Shown here: positions 1-8,129 of the stretch, in pieces
Numbering within the stretch: position 1 is the first letter of the stretch
How the letters are laid out: every line of letters begins with the position of its first letter
From: Terriglobia bacterium
GTDB taxonomy: Bacteria > Acidobacteriota > Terriglobia > Versatilivoradales > Versatilivoraceae
Length of the DNA stretch: 64,000 bases
Direction: 5' to 3'
NCBI GenBank assembly: GCA_022452285.1
Contig: JAKUNG010000009.1
Coordinates: forward strand, 62,001 to 126,000
Program-made: the position numbers and the translations under genes
Notes under the pieces: generated by a model
Seen by the model: only the letters and a program-made list of their open reading frames with translations
The model's database searches: none
What the model was told of the DNA's origin: nothing

Positions 1-56
1 CCAGCAATCCAATCTTGAATCTCATAAGCTTCTTTTAAAATTGCCTTTTGGTTCAT
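1..56 (-). CDS. Partial CDS, N-terminus only; possibly an M20-type amidohydrolase
   Basis: An ATG at 56 on the minus strand opens a frame running off the left edge and reading MNQKAILKEAYEIQDWIAG. A strong ribosome binding site, AAGGAG at 71-66, sits 9 bases upstream, so this looks like a real gene start about 65 bases downstream of the amidohydrolase stop, probably in the same transcript. The residues 'EAYEIQDWI' resemble the region just before the first helix of M20/hippurate-hydrolase proteins, but 18 residues are too few to name a family. The gene is truncated by the window edge. Confidence 0.55.
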   Translation of the reverse strand, partial: MNQKAILKEAYEIQDWIA

Positions 57-122
57 TAGTTCCATCTCCTTAAAATGTACCTGACTAGTGGCCACTTAAC
101 TAGATCAGATAAGTTCTACTTG

Positions 123-1148
123 TCAGGATAGTTTCCACAATTTTGCTGCATTTAATCCTAGAATCTTTTCTACATCCTCCTGAGTAACAAATTTCATTTT
201 TTCACGAATCAACGATAGTTCTTGACTAAGCATGGGTCGGTTATACGCTGACCTAGCAGAACCTGGATAACCAGTGCCCCATAAAAGGCGATCGGGACCA
301 AACTGCTCATAAACCGTTTTTACCCAGTGATGGAACTTATAAAAAGGATATGGTGCCTTTGAAACTGAAGTAAGCTCAGACACCTTAACCCAAACATTAG
401 GATAGTTTGAAAAAGCTAAAAGCTTTTTTAGTTCAGGCATAGGATCTGCAACCGACAAATCAATTTGGGAAAGATGATCAATACAGATCTTGACATCAGG
501 ATGTCGACGGACCATTTCCTCTAGCTTAGGCAGTTGCTGAGTCGAAATATAAAAATTAAAAACAGTATCGAGCTTTTCTGCTGTTTTCCATAGTTTGTCG
601 GTATAGGTGTCATTAAGCCAAGCATCTCCACCGTTATTACCATTGACATAATAAATTGGACTAAAACGCATTCCTGAAAGACCGTGTTCCTTTACCCAAT
701 ACTCTAGTTTTTTAGCAACCTGAGGGTCAGTAGGGTCAATTAAACCATGCCCTCGAAAATGATCTGGGTAAGACCTTATGCTATCAACGACATAACTATT
801 ATCCCAGCCATGGGAAATAACCTGGATTAGAATAGAGTGAGTCACTCCATTTTGATCCATATCGGCAAGAAGCATCTCAGTGGTTGCTTCGCTTGGAATA
901 TCATCATAAGAAAATTTTGGCTTGTAAGGATGTAAAACTGGATATCGTTTCTGATCATTTGCCCAAACATGCATATGGGTATCAACAACAAATTTCTGAT
1001 CTTCTTTTAACAGCTTCTCTTTCTTTGCAATACAAGAAAAAAATGGTAACGCCACACCAGCTGAACCTAGTATTCCTGTAGACTTAACCATTGATTTGCC
1101 AAATTGACGTCGGCTAATGCGAGAATCTGATAATATTTTTTTAGACAT
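123..1148 (-). CDS. Tat-exported amidohydrolase-2 family metal-dependent hydrolase
   Basis: The product is a TIM-barrel hydrolase of the amidohydrolase-2 type (lactonase, decarboxylase or fuconolactonase relatives). The N-terminus has a twin-arginine motif (SRRQFGK), a hydrophobic stretch and a possible lipobox (LPFFSC), so it is probably exported folded and perhaps lipid-anchored. The HxH metal motif is in VDTHMHVW near residue 60, and a later His is in CIDHLS. The usual C-terminal GSDxP motif, with its catalytic Asp, reads GTGYPG here, so the Asp is replaced by Gly. The frame can start at GTG 1154, but ATG 1148 is 9 bases from GAGAGG (1163-1158) and fits better; that gives 341 residues. Substrate unknown. 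Confidence 0.85.
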   Translation of the reverse strand: MSKKILSDSRISRRQFGKSMVKSTGILGSAGVALPFFSCIAKKEKLLKEDQKFVVDTHMHVWANDQKRYPVLHPYKPKFSYDDIPSEATTEMLLADMDQNGVTHSILIQVISHGWDNSYVVDSIRSYPDHFRGHGLIDPTDPQVAKKLEYWVKEHGLSGMRFSPIYYVNGNNGGDAWLNDTYTDKLWKTAEKLDTVFNFYISTQQLPKLEEMVRRHPDVKICIDHLSQIDLSVADPMPELKKLLAFSNYPNVWVKVSELTSVSKAPYPFYKFHHWVKTVYEQFGPDRLLWGTGYPGSARSAYNRPMLSQELSLIREKMKFVTQEDVEKILGLNAAKLWKLS

Positions 1149-1337
1149 ACTCACTCACCTCTCTTGATTTAACTTTAGCAGCTTATTGAGAGGTAATCTT
1201 GAATAAAGAATATTTCCCACCATTATATTTTGACCAATTGTGGTTACAATCCTCAGGTAATGATAAAGAACAAATTAGCGCCCTATACAGTAGGCTAATA
1301 AAGTACCAATTGCCTTATTTTGCTACCTATATATACT

Positions 1338-1712
1338 TCATCGTAACCGTCTCCAAGTGTTCCAAAGCAGGAATATCCAACCACCTATTAAGCATATTCC
1401 TCCAAAAGGAGTTATACCAACCCAAAACCCAACCCCTGTAAGACAATAAACATAGAGACTACCAGAGAAAAGAACAATACCTATTAACCACATCCAGCCG
1501 GACCATTGGATGTCTTCCTCCATCCAGCGATCAATAGCTAATCCTAAAACAATAAGACCAAAAGCATGATACATCTGGTAGCGGACACCAACCTCAAAAA
1601 CATTGAGCATCTCTACAGACATTTTATGTTTTAGAATATGTGCACCAAAAGCCCCAGCAGAAACTCCAAGGGCTGCCAACAAACACCCCATTCCAAACCA
1701 AAATTTTGCCAT
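1338..1712 (-). CDS. DUF423 family small membrane protein
   Basis: This 124-residue protein has about four hydrophobic helices. It matches the DUF423 (YgdD-like) pattern from its start, with GAFGAH near residue 22 and RYQMYHAFGLI near residue 45, both typical of the family. Length is normal and AAGGAG lies 8 bases before the ATG. The function of DUF423 is not known; it is an inner-membrane protein. The last 15 or so codons are of special interest, because 31 bases of them recur exactly, in inverted orientation, at 2124-2154. Confidence 0.9.
   Translation of the reverse strand: MAKFWFGMGCLLAALGVSAGAFGAHILKHKMSVEMLNVFEVGVRYQMYHAFGLIVLGLAIDRWMEEDIQWSGWMWLIGIVLFSGSLYVYCLTGVGFWVGITPFGGICLIGGWIFLLWNTWRRLR
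1372..1402 (-). repeat. Left arm of a 31-bp exact inverted repeat, inside the DUF423 3' end
   Basis: Bases 1372-1402 are the exact reverse complement of 2124-2154. Here they encode the GICLIGGWI segment near the C-terminus of the DUF423 protein. The arms are 721 bases apart. Beyond the 31 bases, similarity continues with substitutions for roughly 15 more bases, which points to an old duplication of coding DNA rather than a transposon end. Confidence 0.9.
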
Positions 1713-2123
1713 TTCCAGTTCTCCTTTGTAGAACTTTTTCTAAACAATGTTTTTAATAAGGTTCTATGTTTAGTCTACATTAAACGTTAATTGATAACCT
1801 CCTAAAGCTACATGAGCAGATAAATAATAATCCTATGAAACCAGTCTGGCATTGTATCAGGAAGATGTCTGAGAGGCACACACTTACATAAATCCTTATA
1901 CTTAAAGACTTTAAAAGGACTTACCTTCCCTTGCAGTTTACTAGGAGAAGGAGGGAGAGGTGTGATTGTACTGTTTCTACAGCCATCTGTCTTCATCGCT
2001 TAGAGGGGGCACCCCCCCCAAGTAAAAAAATAAAATCAAAATGACTTAATTTAGTAAAAGTTATAATGTTTTCTATTTCCGATGTCTGTAAAACAAAAGC
2101 AGCTATTACATTAAAATTATCTA
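1713..2123. other. Intergenic region with repeat-like low-complexity DNA
   Basis: About 410 bases without a convincing gene. An open frame of 62 codons on the minus strand (1808-1996) is most likely not a gene. Its sequence TPLPPSPSKLQGKVSPF looks like the translated form of a pyrimidine-rich intergenic repeat (CTCTCCCTCC ... GGGAAGG, 1975-1920) of a kind often mis-called as small proteins. A GGGGGCACCCCC palindrome lies at 2005-2016. The region ends in the duplicated DUF423 tail. Confidence 0.5.
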
Positions 2124-2168
2124 GAGGAATATGCTTAATAGGTGGTTGGATATTTTTACTTTGGGATA
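2124..2168 (+). pseudogene. Fragment of a DUF423 gene 3' end, inverted copy
   Basis: Read in frame from 2125, this stretch encodes GICLIGGWIFLLWDT followed by TAG. The tail of the intact DUF423 gene on the other strand reads GICLIGGWIFLLWNT. The first 31 bases are identical, and the rest differs mainly at synonymous or near-synonymous positions, so the copy was once under coding constraint. Nothing similar to DUF423 is seen upstream of 2124, so only the last 15 codons or so survive. The next gene's nominal ATG (2131) lies inside this fragment in another frame. Confidence 0.75.
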
Positions 2169-4215
2169 CTTAGTGAAGAATTCCATTTCTATGATTTTTT
2201 ATCTTTTAAGTATTTGGCTGATGTTTGGTTATCTCTCATTCTCAGCTGTTGTCCGAATTAACCTGACACAGAAAAGCAAAGTTCTCGATGGTCAGCCTTT
2301 TAATTTAGCAGGAGAATTTGAACGGCTTGAAGGAAAAATTTTCTTTGAAATTGATCCAACCTTAAAAGAAAATCGAAAAATAAGTGACATTAGTTTAGCC
2401 CCTCTAAATGCTCGAGGTAAGGTAGCATTTTCTTCTAATTTCTACATTCTCCGCCCAACCAGTTCGTCAAAACGTAATGGAACTGTCCTTTATGAAGTTG
2501 CAAATCGAGGCCGCAAGGGAATGCTGGGCATGTTCAACCTTGCCAAGGGGTCATTAGATCCTCGATCTAGTTCTGCCTTCGGAGACGGATTTCTCCTAAA
2601 CCAAGGATTCACTCTAGCCTGGCTTGGCTGGCAGTTTGATATTCCACCAGGGGAAACATTATTGAGACTTACTGCTCCAATAGCTACGGAAGGTAAAAAT
2701 TCTATCACAGGCTTAGTACGCTCTGAATTTGTCCCTAATAAGAAGGTGCTTAGTTTTTCTCTAGCCGATAGAAACATGCCCGTCGCCTATCCGGCACTAG
2801 ACACCGATGAACAAAATCCTAAACTGACAGTGAGAGAACTCACTGATGGACCCAGAAAAATAATTCCTCGTCATCTATGGAAATTTGGCCAACTAAAAAA
2901 GGGTCAATTTTCTGATTCCCAAAGACATATTTTCTTACCAACTGGATTTAATAAAGGACGGATTTATGAGTTAGTTTACCCTGCTAAAAATCCAGTGCTG
3001 GTTGGACTGGGATTAGCTGCTACTCGAGATTTTATTTCTTTTCTTAAATTCGGTTCTGCTGAAGAACACTCTTCTCTAAATGATCTTGGCAAATCAGTTA
3101 AGCGGGCTATTGGCTTTGGCAATTCACAGAGTGGTCGTTTTCTTCGAACATTTCTTTACTACGGATTCAACGTGGATGAACAGCAGCGCCCTTCATTTGA
3201 TGGAGTATTTTCTCATGTTGCTGGAGCAAGTCGAGGCAGCTTCAATCACCGTTTCGCTCAACCCTCAAGAGACGCCCATGCTTTTATGAATACTTTTTTT
3301 CCGACAGTTGTTTATCCTTTTGCAGATCTTCCCCAATTTGATCCAGAAACTGACTTTAATGAAGGACTCATAAGCCATTACTCTCAAGGCAATGCTATAC
3401 CGAAGATTTTTTACTCGAATGCATCCTATGAATATTATGGTAGAGCTGCCTCGCTCATTCACACTAGCTTAGATGGAACCAGTGACAGCTTGTTAGCTAA
3501 AAACACTCGAATCTATTTATTTGCTGGGACACAACACGGACCGGCTTCATTCCCACCTAGAAAAACTGGAACAGTAAATCTGCCTAATCCAAACAACTTC
3601 AGATTTTTAATGCGAGCTCTTGTTCTCAGCTTAAATCGCTGGATACAGAATGGCACGCCTCCCCCACCATCTCAGTATCCAAGAATTTCACAGAATCAAC
3701 TAGTTTCACTAAAAAATCTATCTTTCCCTAAAATCCCTGGAATAAATTTGCCACAAAGAATGATGAGACCTTACAGACTAGACTATGGACCTGAATTTCG
3801 GTCAGAACGTATTGCTACCCTTCAACCTCCTAAGGTAGGCAAAGCTTTTCAATCATTAGTTCCTCAGGTTGATCAGGATGGAAATGAACTTGCGGGTATT
3901 CGCCTCCCTGGAATCAAAGTCCCGCTAGCTACCTACACTGGATGGAATCTTCGACATTATAGTCTTGGGGCACCCGAGGAACTTTATAGTATGGTGGGAT
4001 CATTCATTCCATTTCCAAGCAATAAGAAAGATCGTCTTTCAACAGGAGACCCCAGACTCTCAATTGCGGAAAGATACGATAGTCGTTCTAATTATCTTAA
4101 AAAGATTAAAACTGAGGCATTACACCTCGTAAAAATAGGCTTTTTATTAAATAAAGATGTTCCTAAGGTCGTTAATCAGGCAGCAATTTTATGGGACTAT
4201 CTTGTCACTCACTAA
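2131..4215 (+). CDS. Secreted alpha/beta-hydrolase domain protein (Abhydrolase_10 type)
   Basis: A 694-residue frame matching the large 'alpha/beta hydrolase domain-containing' family of predicted esterases. The nucleophile elbow is GFGNSQSGR, with Ser at residue 332, followed by the family sequences HVAGASRGSFN and FAQPSRD and a late His in GTQHGP. The hydrophobic N-terminus (MIFYLLSIWLMFGYLSFSA) is a probable signal peptide, so it acts in the envelope. The start is uncertain: ATG 2131 lies inside a duplicated DUF423 fragment with GAGG only 3 bases away, while ATG 2191 starts directly at the signal peptide but has a weak binding site. I favour 2191 as the ancestral start. Substrate unknown. 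Confidence 0.85.
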   Translation: MLNRWLDIFTLGYLVKNSISMIFYLLSIWLMFGYLSFSAVVRINLTQKSKVLDGQPFNLAGEFERLEGKIFFEIDPTLKENRKISDISLAPLNARGKVAFSSNFYILRPTSSSKRNGTVLYEVANRGRKGMLGMFNLAKGSLDPRSSSAFGDGFLLNQGFTLAWLGWQFDIPPGETLLRLTAPIATEGKNSITGLVRSEFVPNKKVLSFSLADRNMPVAYPALDTDEQNPKLTVRELTDGPRKIIPRHLWKFGQLKKGQFSDSQRHIFLPTGFNKGRIYELVYPAKNPVLVGLGLAATRDFISFLKFGSAEEHSSLNDLGKSVKRAIGFGNSQSGRFLRTFLYYGFNVDEQQRPSFDGVFSHVAGASRGSFNHRFAQPSRDAHAFMNTFFPTVVYPFADLPQFDPETDFNEGLISHYSQGNAIPKIFYSNASYEYYGRAASLIHTSLDGTSDSLLAKNTRIYLFAGTQHGPASFPPRKTGTVNLPNPNNFRFLMRALVLSLNRWIQNGTPPPPSQYPRISQNQLVSLKNLSFPKIPGINLPQRMMRPYRLDYGPEFRSERIATLQPPKVGKAFQSLVPQVDQDGNELAGIRLPGIKVPLATYTGWNLRHYSLGAPEELYSMVGSFIPFPSNKKDRLSTGDPRLSIAERYDSRSNYLKKIKTEALHLVKIGFLLNKDVPKVVNQAAILWDYLVTH

Positions 4216-4279
4216 AAGGCTTAGTGAATATGCCAAGATATTAAAAGAAAGGTCATTTTGTTTAAAATTTTTTATCACT

Positions 4280-5359
4280 CTATAAACATGAATTACCCTT
4301 GTCTTCATCAATATTTTTTAAATCACACAATTCTTTAGTAGCTAATAGAATCTCCTGGACATCTTTTAAATCAGTAAAAAAAGAAGTGACTAACCTATAG
4401 ACATCTCGAGTGCCAGGCCAATGATGGAATTCGTACCCTCTAGATTTCAAACCCTTTGCAACAGACTCTGGAAGTTTGACAAAAATCTCATTGACTTCAA
4501 CTGGATAAAGAACCTCTATGGGTGAGTATTGAGAAAGCTTGTAAAAACCTTTTGACAGTGCATCTGCAGCTTTATTAGCATGAGCTGCTAGTTCTAACCA
4601 GAGACCATCTTTAATATAGGTTTCCAATTGAGCAGAAATATATCGCATCTTGCTAAACAGATGACCAGCTCTTTTATGACGCCTATCCAGTCCTTGTACT
4701 CTATCCTGATTAAAAACAATAACTGCTTCTGCAGCTAATGCACCATTTTTGGTTGCACCAAAGGATAAAATATCAACTCCAGCTTTCCATGTCATCTCAG
4801 CAGGAGTACAGCCAAGACTCTGAATGACATTAGCAAAACGAGCTCCATCCATGTGAAAGCCAAGGCCTTTACTATGCGCTATTTTTGCCAACTGCTGAAC
4901 TTCATGCACCTTGTAAATAGTACCTAACTCGGTAGACTGACTTATGCTAACCGCACTAGCCTGAGTTTCATGTACACCTAGGTCCCCCACTCCCCCCATA
5001 ACATTCTCTAAAGTTTCAATATCAATTTTAGCAAGCTCTCCCGACAGGGGAACTATTTTGGCGCCACCAGTAAAAAACTCAGGAGCGCCACACTCATCAG
5101 AGTAAAGATGGGCCATTTCATGACAAAAAACAGAACCATAAACCGGAGTTAATTGCGAAATTGCTAAAGCATTAGCTGCAGTACCCGTTGCAACTGGAAA
5201 AACCTCAACTTCATGCTCAAATAATTCACTAAAACGTGCTAGAAGACGTTGACTAATCAGATCCTCTCCATATGAATAAGCCATTCCTATATTCGCTTTT
5301 TCTATAGCACCTAGAATAGCTGGGGATATAGGTGACTCATTATCACTTCGAAAATTCAT
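4280..5359 (-). CDS. ltaE: Low-specificity threonine aldolase
   Basis: A PLP-dependent enzyme of the beta-eliminating lyase fold that cleaves L-threonine or L-allo-threonine to glycine and acetaldehyde. The start MNFRSDN, the GTAANALA cofactor loop near residue 58, the HMDGARFANV segment and the PLP lysine in SFGATKNGAL are all typical. The 359-residue length is normal. It lies just downstream of RidA, which detoxifies enamines released by PLP enzymes, and near an HpcH-type aldolase. A role in hydroxy-amino-acid catabolism feeding glycine and C1 pools is inferred. Confidence 0.9.
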   Translation of the reverse strand: MNFRSDNESPISPAILGAIEKANIGMAYSYGEDLISQRLLARFSELFEHEVEVFPVATGTAANALAISQLTPVYGSVFCHEMAHLYSDECGAPEFFTGGAKIVPLSGELAKIDIETLENVMGGVGDLGVHETQASAVSISQSTELGTIYKVHEVQQLAKIAHSKGLGFHMDGARFANVIQSLGCTPAEMTWKAGVDILSFGATKNGALAAEAVIVFNQDRVQGLDRRHKRAGHLFSKMRYISAQLETYIKDGLWLELAAHANKAADALSKGFYKLSQYSPIEVLYPVEVNEIFVKLPESVAKGLKSRGYEFHHWPGTRDVYRLVTSFFTDLKDVQEILLATKELCDLKNIDEDKGNSCL

Positions 5360-5467
5360 AAAAATCTCTTAGTACAATTGTTCTTAAATATATTTAATTA
5401 GTAACTGCTTACTAGAACACAAAATTTTTCAGTAGTTGGTCAACTTTGAAACTGTGTTTTCCTTCTC

Positions 5468-5857
5468 TTAGTCCTCATCGATTACTGCAATCGCTTCAAT
5501 TTCTACCAGTAATGATGGAAGGGCCAAGCCAGCCTGAACAGTTGAACGAGCTGGTGTTTTTCCCTCAAAATATTCATTAAAAACTGTATTCATTCCCTTG
5601 TAATAAGTCATATCACTTAAAAAAATTGTTGTCTTGACAATATCTTTAAATGAAGCACCTACTTCTCCCAAAGCAATCTTCAGATTTTCTAGAACCTGCC
5701 TAGTTTGAATTTCAATATCACCTTCACCAACAACTTCACCATCAGCATTTTGAGAAACCATTCCAGCCGTTGTAACAAGCCCTCCCTTACGAACTACTTG
5801 ACAATAGAAGGCCGGTGGCTTGGGCAAAGTTGAAGGATTAAGTCGTTCTTCTTTCAT
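5468..5857 (-). CDS. ridA: RidA/YjgF family enamine/imine deaminase
   Basis: A 129-residue protein of normal length for the RidA family, which hydrolyses reactive 2-aminoacrylate-type enamines to 2-oxoacids and ammonia. The key Arg is in PARSTVQ near residue 103 and the C-terminal signature is VEIEAIAV. GAGGAA precedes the ATG by 8 bases. It is flanked by threonine aldolase downstream and HpcH aldolase upstream on the same strand, a setting consistent with amino-acid or hydroxy-acid breakdown. Some relatives act in specific catabolic pathways, so a specialised role is possible. Confidence 0.9.
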   Translation of the reverse strand: MKEERLNPSTLPKPPAFYCQVVRKGGLVTTAGMVSQNADGEVVGEGDIEIQTRQVLENLKIALGEVGASFKDIVKTTIFLSDMTYYKGMNTVFNEYFEGKTPARSTVQAGLALPSLLVEIEAIAVIDED

Positions 5858-5895
5858 AATAATTTCCTCTTTAAAAATTCATGGATAAAAAGTAT

Positions 5896-6666
5896 TTAAG
5901 ACCTCTGAATCTGACTCACAGCTTTCCATGAGCGAGACAGGAATTCCATTTCACTACCAACGATGACCCACGAAGCTCCCATCTCAACAGCTACTTTCAA
6001 TTCAGTCGTAGAGGGAACAAAAACGCCATAATGAATATTTCTTTTCTGACATATTCTACTTACTTGATCCATCAAACGAGTTAGGGATTCATCGTGAACT
6101 TCCCCTGGGATTCTCATGTCCAGAGACAAATCCATTGGGCCCACCATGACTCCATCAACACCCTCAGGAGCTAATAGTTCCTCTAAGTTCTCAATGGCTG
6201 ATTTTGATTCGATCTTCAAGAATAAAGAAACTCCATCATTATAGTGTGTCAGTTCTTCAGAAGTTGATCTCTCTGTTTTATATAGATTGTGTCCTGCTTG
6301 TCCACATCTCCCTCTTTCACCTTCTGGAGGATACCGAACTGCTTTCACAGCCAACTCAACTTCTAAGGCAGTTTTGACATGAGGAATGATGACACCAGAA
6401 GCTCCAACATCGAGCAAACGAGAAATTTCAGCTGACGCTATGTCTGAGGGACCAACTAAAGGAGCCATTCCTAGAATTCTTGCAACCTGACAAAGATCAT
6501 GAATTGTCTCTATATTATGAGGTCGATGTTCTAAATCAAAGACAACAAAATCGAGTCCAGCTGTGGCTGCCAGTTGGACAGTTGTAATGTCACGGCTGTA
6601 CATAATATAAGTACCCACCGCTGTTCTCCCAGTATTCCAAATACTCTTTAGGGGGTTAATATTCAA
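5896..6666 (-). CDS. HpcH/HpaI family aldolase
   Basis: A 256-residue class II pyruvate-type aldolase. Relatives split 2-keto-3-deoxy sugar acids or 4-hydroxy-2-oxo acids to pyruvate and an aldehyde. The TIM-barrel motifs VVFDLEH (near residue 43), GVIIPHV, KIES (metal Glu) and GPMDLS (metal Asp) are present. The start codon is TTG at 6666, supported by a purine-rich GGAGGAGGA immediately upstream; no ATG lies nearby in frame. It sits 38 bases before ridA and is likely co-transcribed. The exact substrate cannot be told from sequence. Confidence 0.88.
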   Translation of the reverse strand: MNINPLKSIWNTGRTAVGTYIMYSRDITTVQLAATAGLDFVVFDLEHRPHNIETIHDLCQVARILGMAPLVGPSDIASAEISRLLDVGASGVIIPHVKTALEVELAVKAVRYPPEGERGRCGQAGHNLYKTERSTSEELTHYNDGVSLFLKIESKSAIENLEELLAPEGVDGVMVGPMDLSLDMRIPGEVHDESLTRLMDQVSRICQKRNIHYGVFVPSTTELKVAVEMGASWVIVGSEMEFLSRSWKAVSQIQRS

Positions 6667-6862
6667 TTATTCCTCCTCCATTGCTATAATTCAGTTAAAA
6701 CTTCCAAACAAATCACAAGAGTTTTAGATTGACTTTTTTAGGCGGCAAAGTCAGCGTCTAGTTCCTATCAATCCAATGTTTCTATATCCATTTTTAACTA
6801 CTTAATCCTAAAGCACATCCTACTCCCTTCATCATTCTATACAATATATTTGGGAATTAAAC

Positions 6863-8110
6863 CTATTCGACATGGAATAATTCTCTTGGAAAACGATTGA
6901 GCACTTCAACACCATCCGCTGTAACATGGCATAAGTCAGCAATTGGATTTATTAAAAGTGTTCCACCTGGCTCACCTAAGCAAACGTGCAAAACAAACAC
7001 ATGCCCTGGTTGTAAAATTTCCTGACTTCCAGCCAACAAAAATGGTCTTTCTGAATAATCCAAGCCTTGACCATGCCCAATTCTTCCACCTTGAATTTCA
7101 AAACCAAATCTTGCAGCAGCTTTATTACCTACATTAATTAATTCATTGATCGACAATCCCGGACGGATAGCTTTGAGCACTTCATTCTGTACTTGCAAAT
7201 TAGGTTCGACCATTTTTAAAGTTGCCCTATCTAAAGAAGATCCAATTGTTCCAGCACGGTCACTTTGAATCCAATATCCCTTATAAACAACATACGCATT
7301 AACGTTAATGTAATCACCGCGTTTCAATTGACAATCATGACTCTTAACAGAAAGTTTACCTGCCTTTAAATTATTGCCTGGTGCTGAATGCATGCAGTGG
7401 TATACAAAATCAGCACCTTGACGTTTTGCGACACAATCCATTTCAGCTGTCAATTCATATCCCCATATTCCTTCAGAAAGGACCTCCAACATTCGCTGAT
7501 AACTGCTGTCAGAAATTGCTGCTACTCTTTTCATTAAAACCAATTCTTGTACAGTTTTATACTGACGAAGCTCTGCAACAATATCAGGAACTTGAGCAAT
7601 TTGATCTTTAAGATTTACTTTTAAATCGTGATAAATATTGACTGGAAGAGCTTCTAATCCTGAGATACCAATAGGCCTTCCTCCACTTCCGGTAGCATCT
7701 AATATTTCCCTTATTTGAGCCCCAAAGCTATGGACACCCTGATTAGTATCTTCTCCAACAATACTAGCATCAAAAGAACTTGAAATAGATCGTGGATCTG
7801 GAGAACTAACTAATCTTACTTCACCTATCCACGAAACTTCTTCTATTTGATCTAGCATATATTCCACCCCAGCTACCAGCAAACTAGCTTTTCCCTTTAC
7901 AGGTACTACGACCATGGCATCGACAATTCGGTCTAAGTTTGACCAATTAGTAAGATAACCAACATGACCTGTCTGGTTCCACTGATGGATTTTTGGAGCA
8001 GAATATACGACTACACCAGACAAGTCATGTTTAATGGCAAAGCTACGGACACGTTCAATCCGATTTTCAAATTCCAATTTTGGAACTTCATGGTTGGTCT
8101 TACTCCACAT
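6863..8110 (-). CDS. Creatinase/aminopeptidase P-like M24 protein without canonical metal ligands
   Basis: This 415-residue protein has the two-domain layout of creatinase and prolidase relatives: an N-terminal domain, then a pita-bread catalytic domain from about residue 195. The conserved His is in RIGHGQG. The metal ligands expected in aminopeptidases are largely missing: the DxG...D region reads INVNAYVVYKGYWIQSDR, and the C-terminal Glu positions read VLHVCLG and PIADLCH. Creatinase also lacks metal, so it may be a non-metal C-N hydrolase or a different activity. The frame is open to 8164, but ATG 8110 follows AGGAGA closely and avoids overlap with the gene upstream, so I choose it. Confidence 0.8.
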   Translation of the reverse strand: MWSKTNHEVPKLEFENRIERVRSFAIKHDLSGVVVYSAPKIHQWNQTGHVGYLTNWSNLDRIVDAMVVVPVKGKASLLVAGVEYMLDQIEEVSWIGEVRLVSSPDPRSISSSFDASIVGEDTNQGVHSFGAQIREILDATGSGGRPIGISGLEALPVNIYHDLKVNLKDQIAQVPDIVAELRQYKTVQELVLMKRVAAISDSSYQRMLEVLSEGIWGYELTAEMDCVAKRQGADFVYHCMHSAPGNNLKAGKLSVKSHDCQLKRGDYINVNAYVVYKGYWIQSDRAGTIGSSLDRATLKMVEPNLQVQNEVLKAIRPGLSINELINVGNKAAARFGFEIQGGRIGHGQGLDYSERPFLLAGSQEILQPGHVFVLHVCLGEPGGTLLINPIADLCHVTADGVEVLNRFPRELFHVE

Positions 8111-8129
8111 TGTTTCTCCTGAACGATTT

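Noticed and set aside
1199-1441. 80-residue plus-strand frame overlapping DUF423
   Set aside because: It lies mostly antisense to the DUF423 gene and has no protein-like features.
1808-1996. 62-residue minus-strand open frame as a gene
   Set aside because: The product reads like a translated intergenic repeat and no ribosome binding site supports it.
1372-2154. 31-bp inverted repeats as ends of an insertion sequence or MITE
   Set aside because: The arms are coding sequence for the DUF423 tail, similarity continues past them in the coding frame, and no transposase or target-site duplication is visible.
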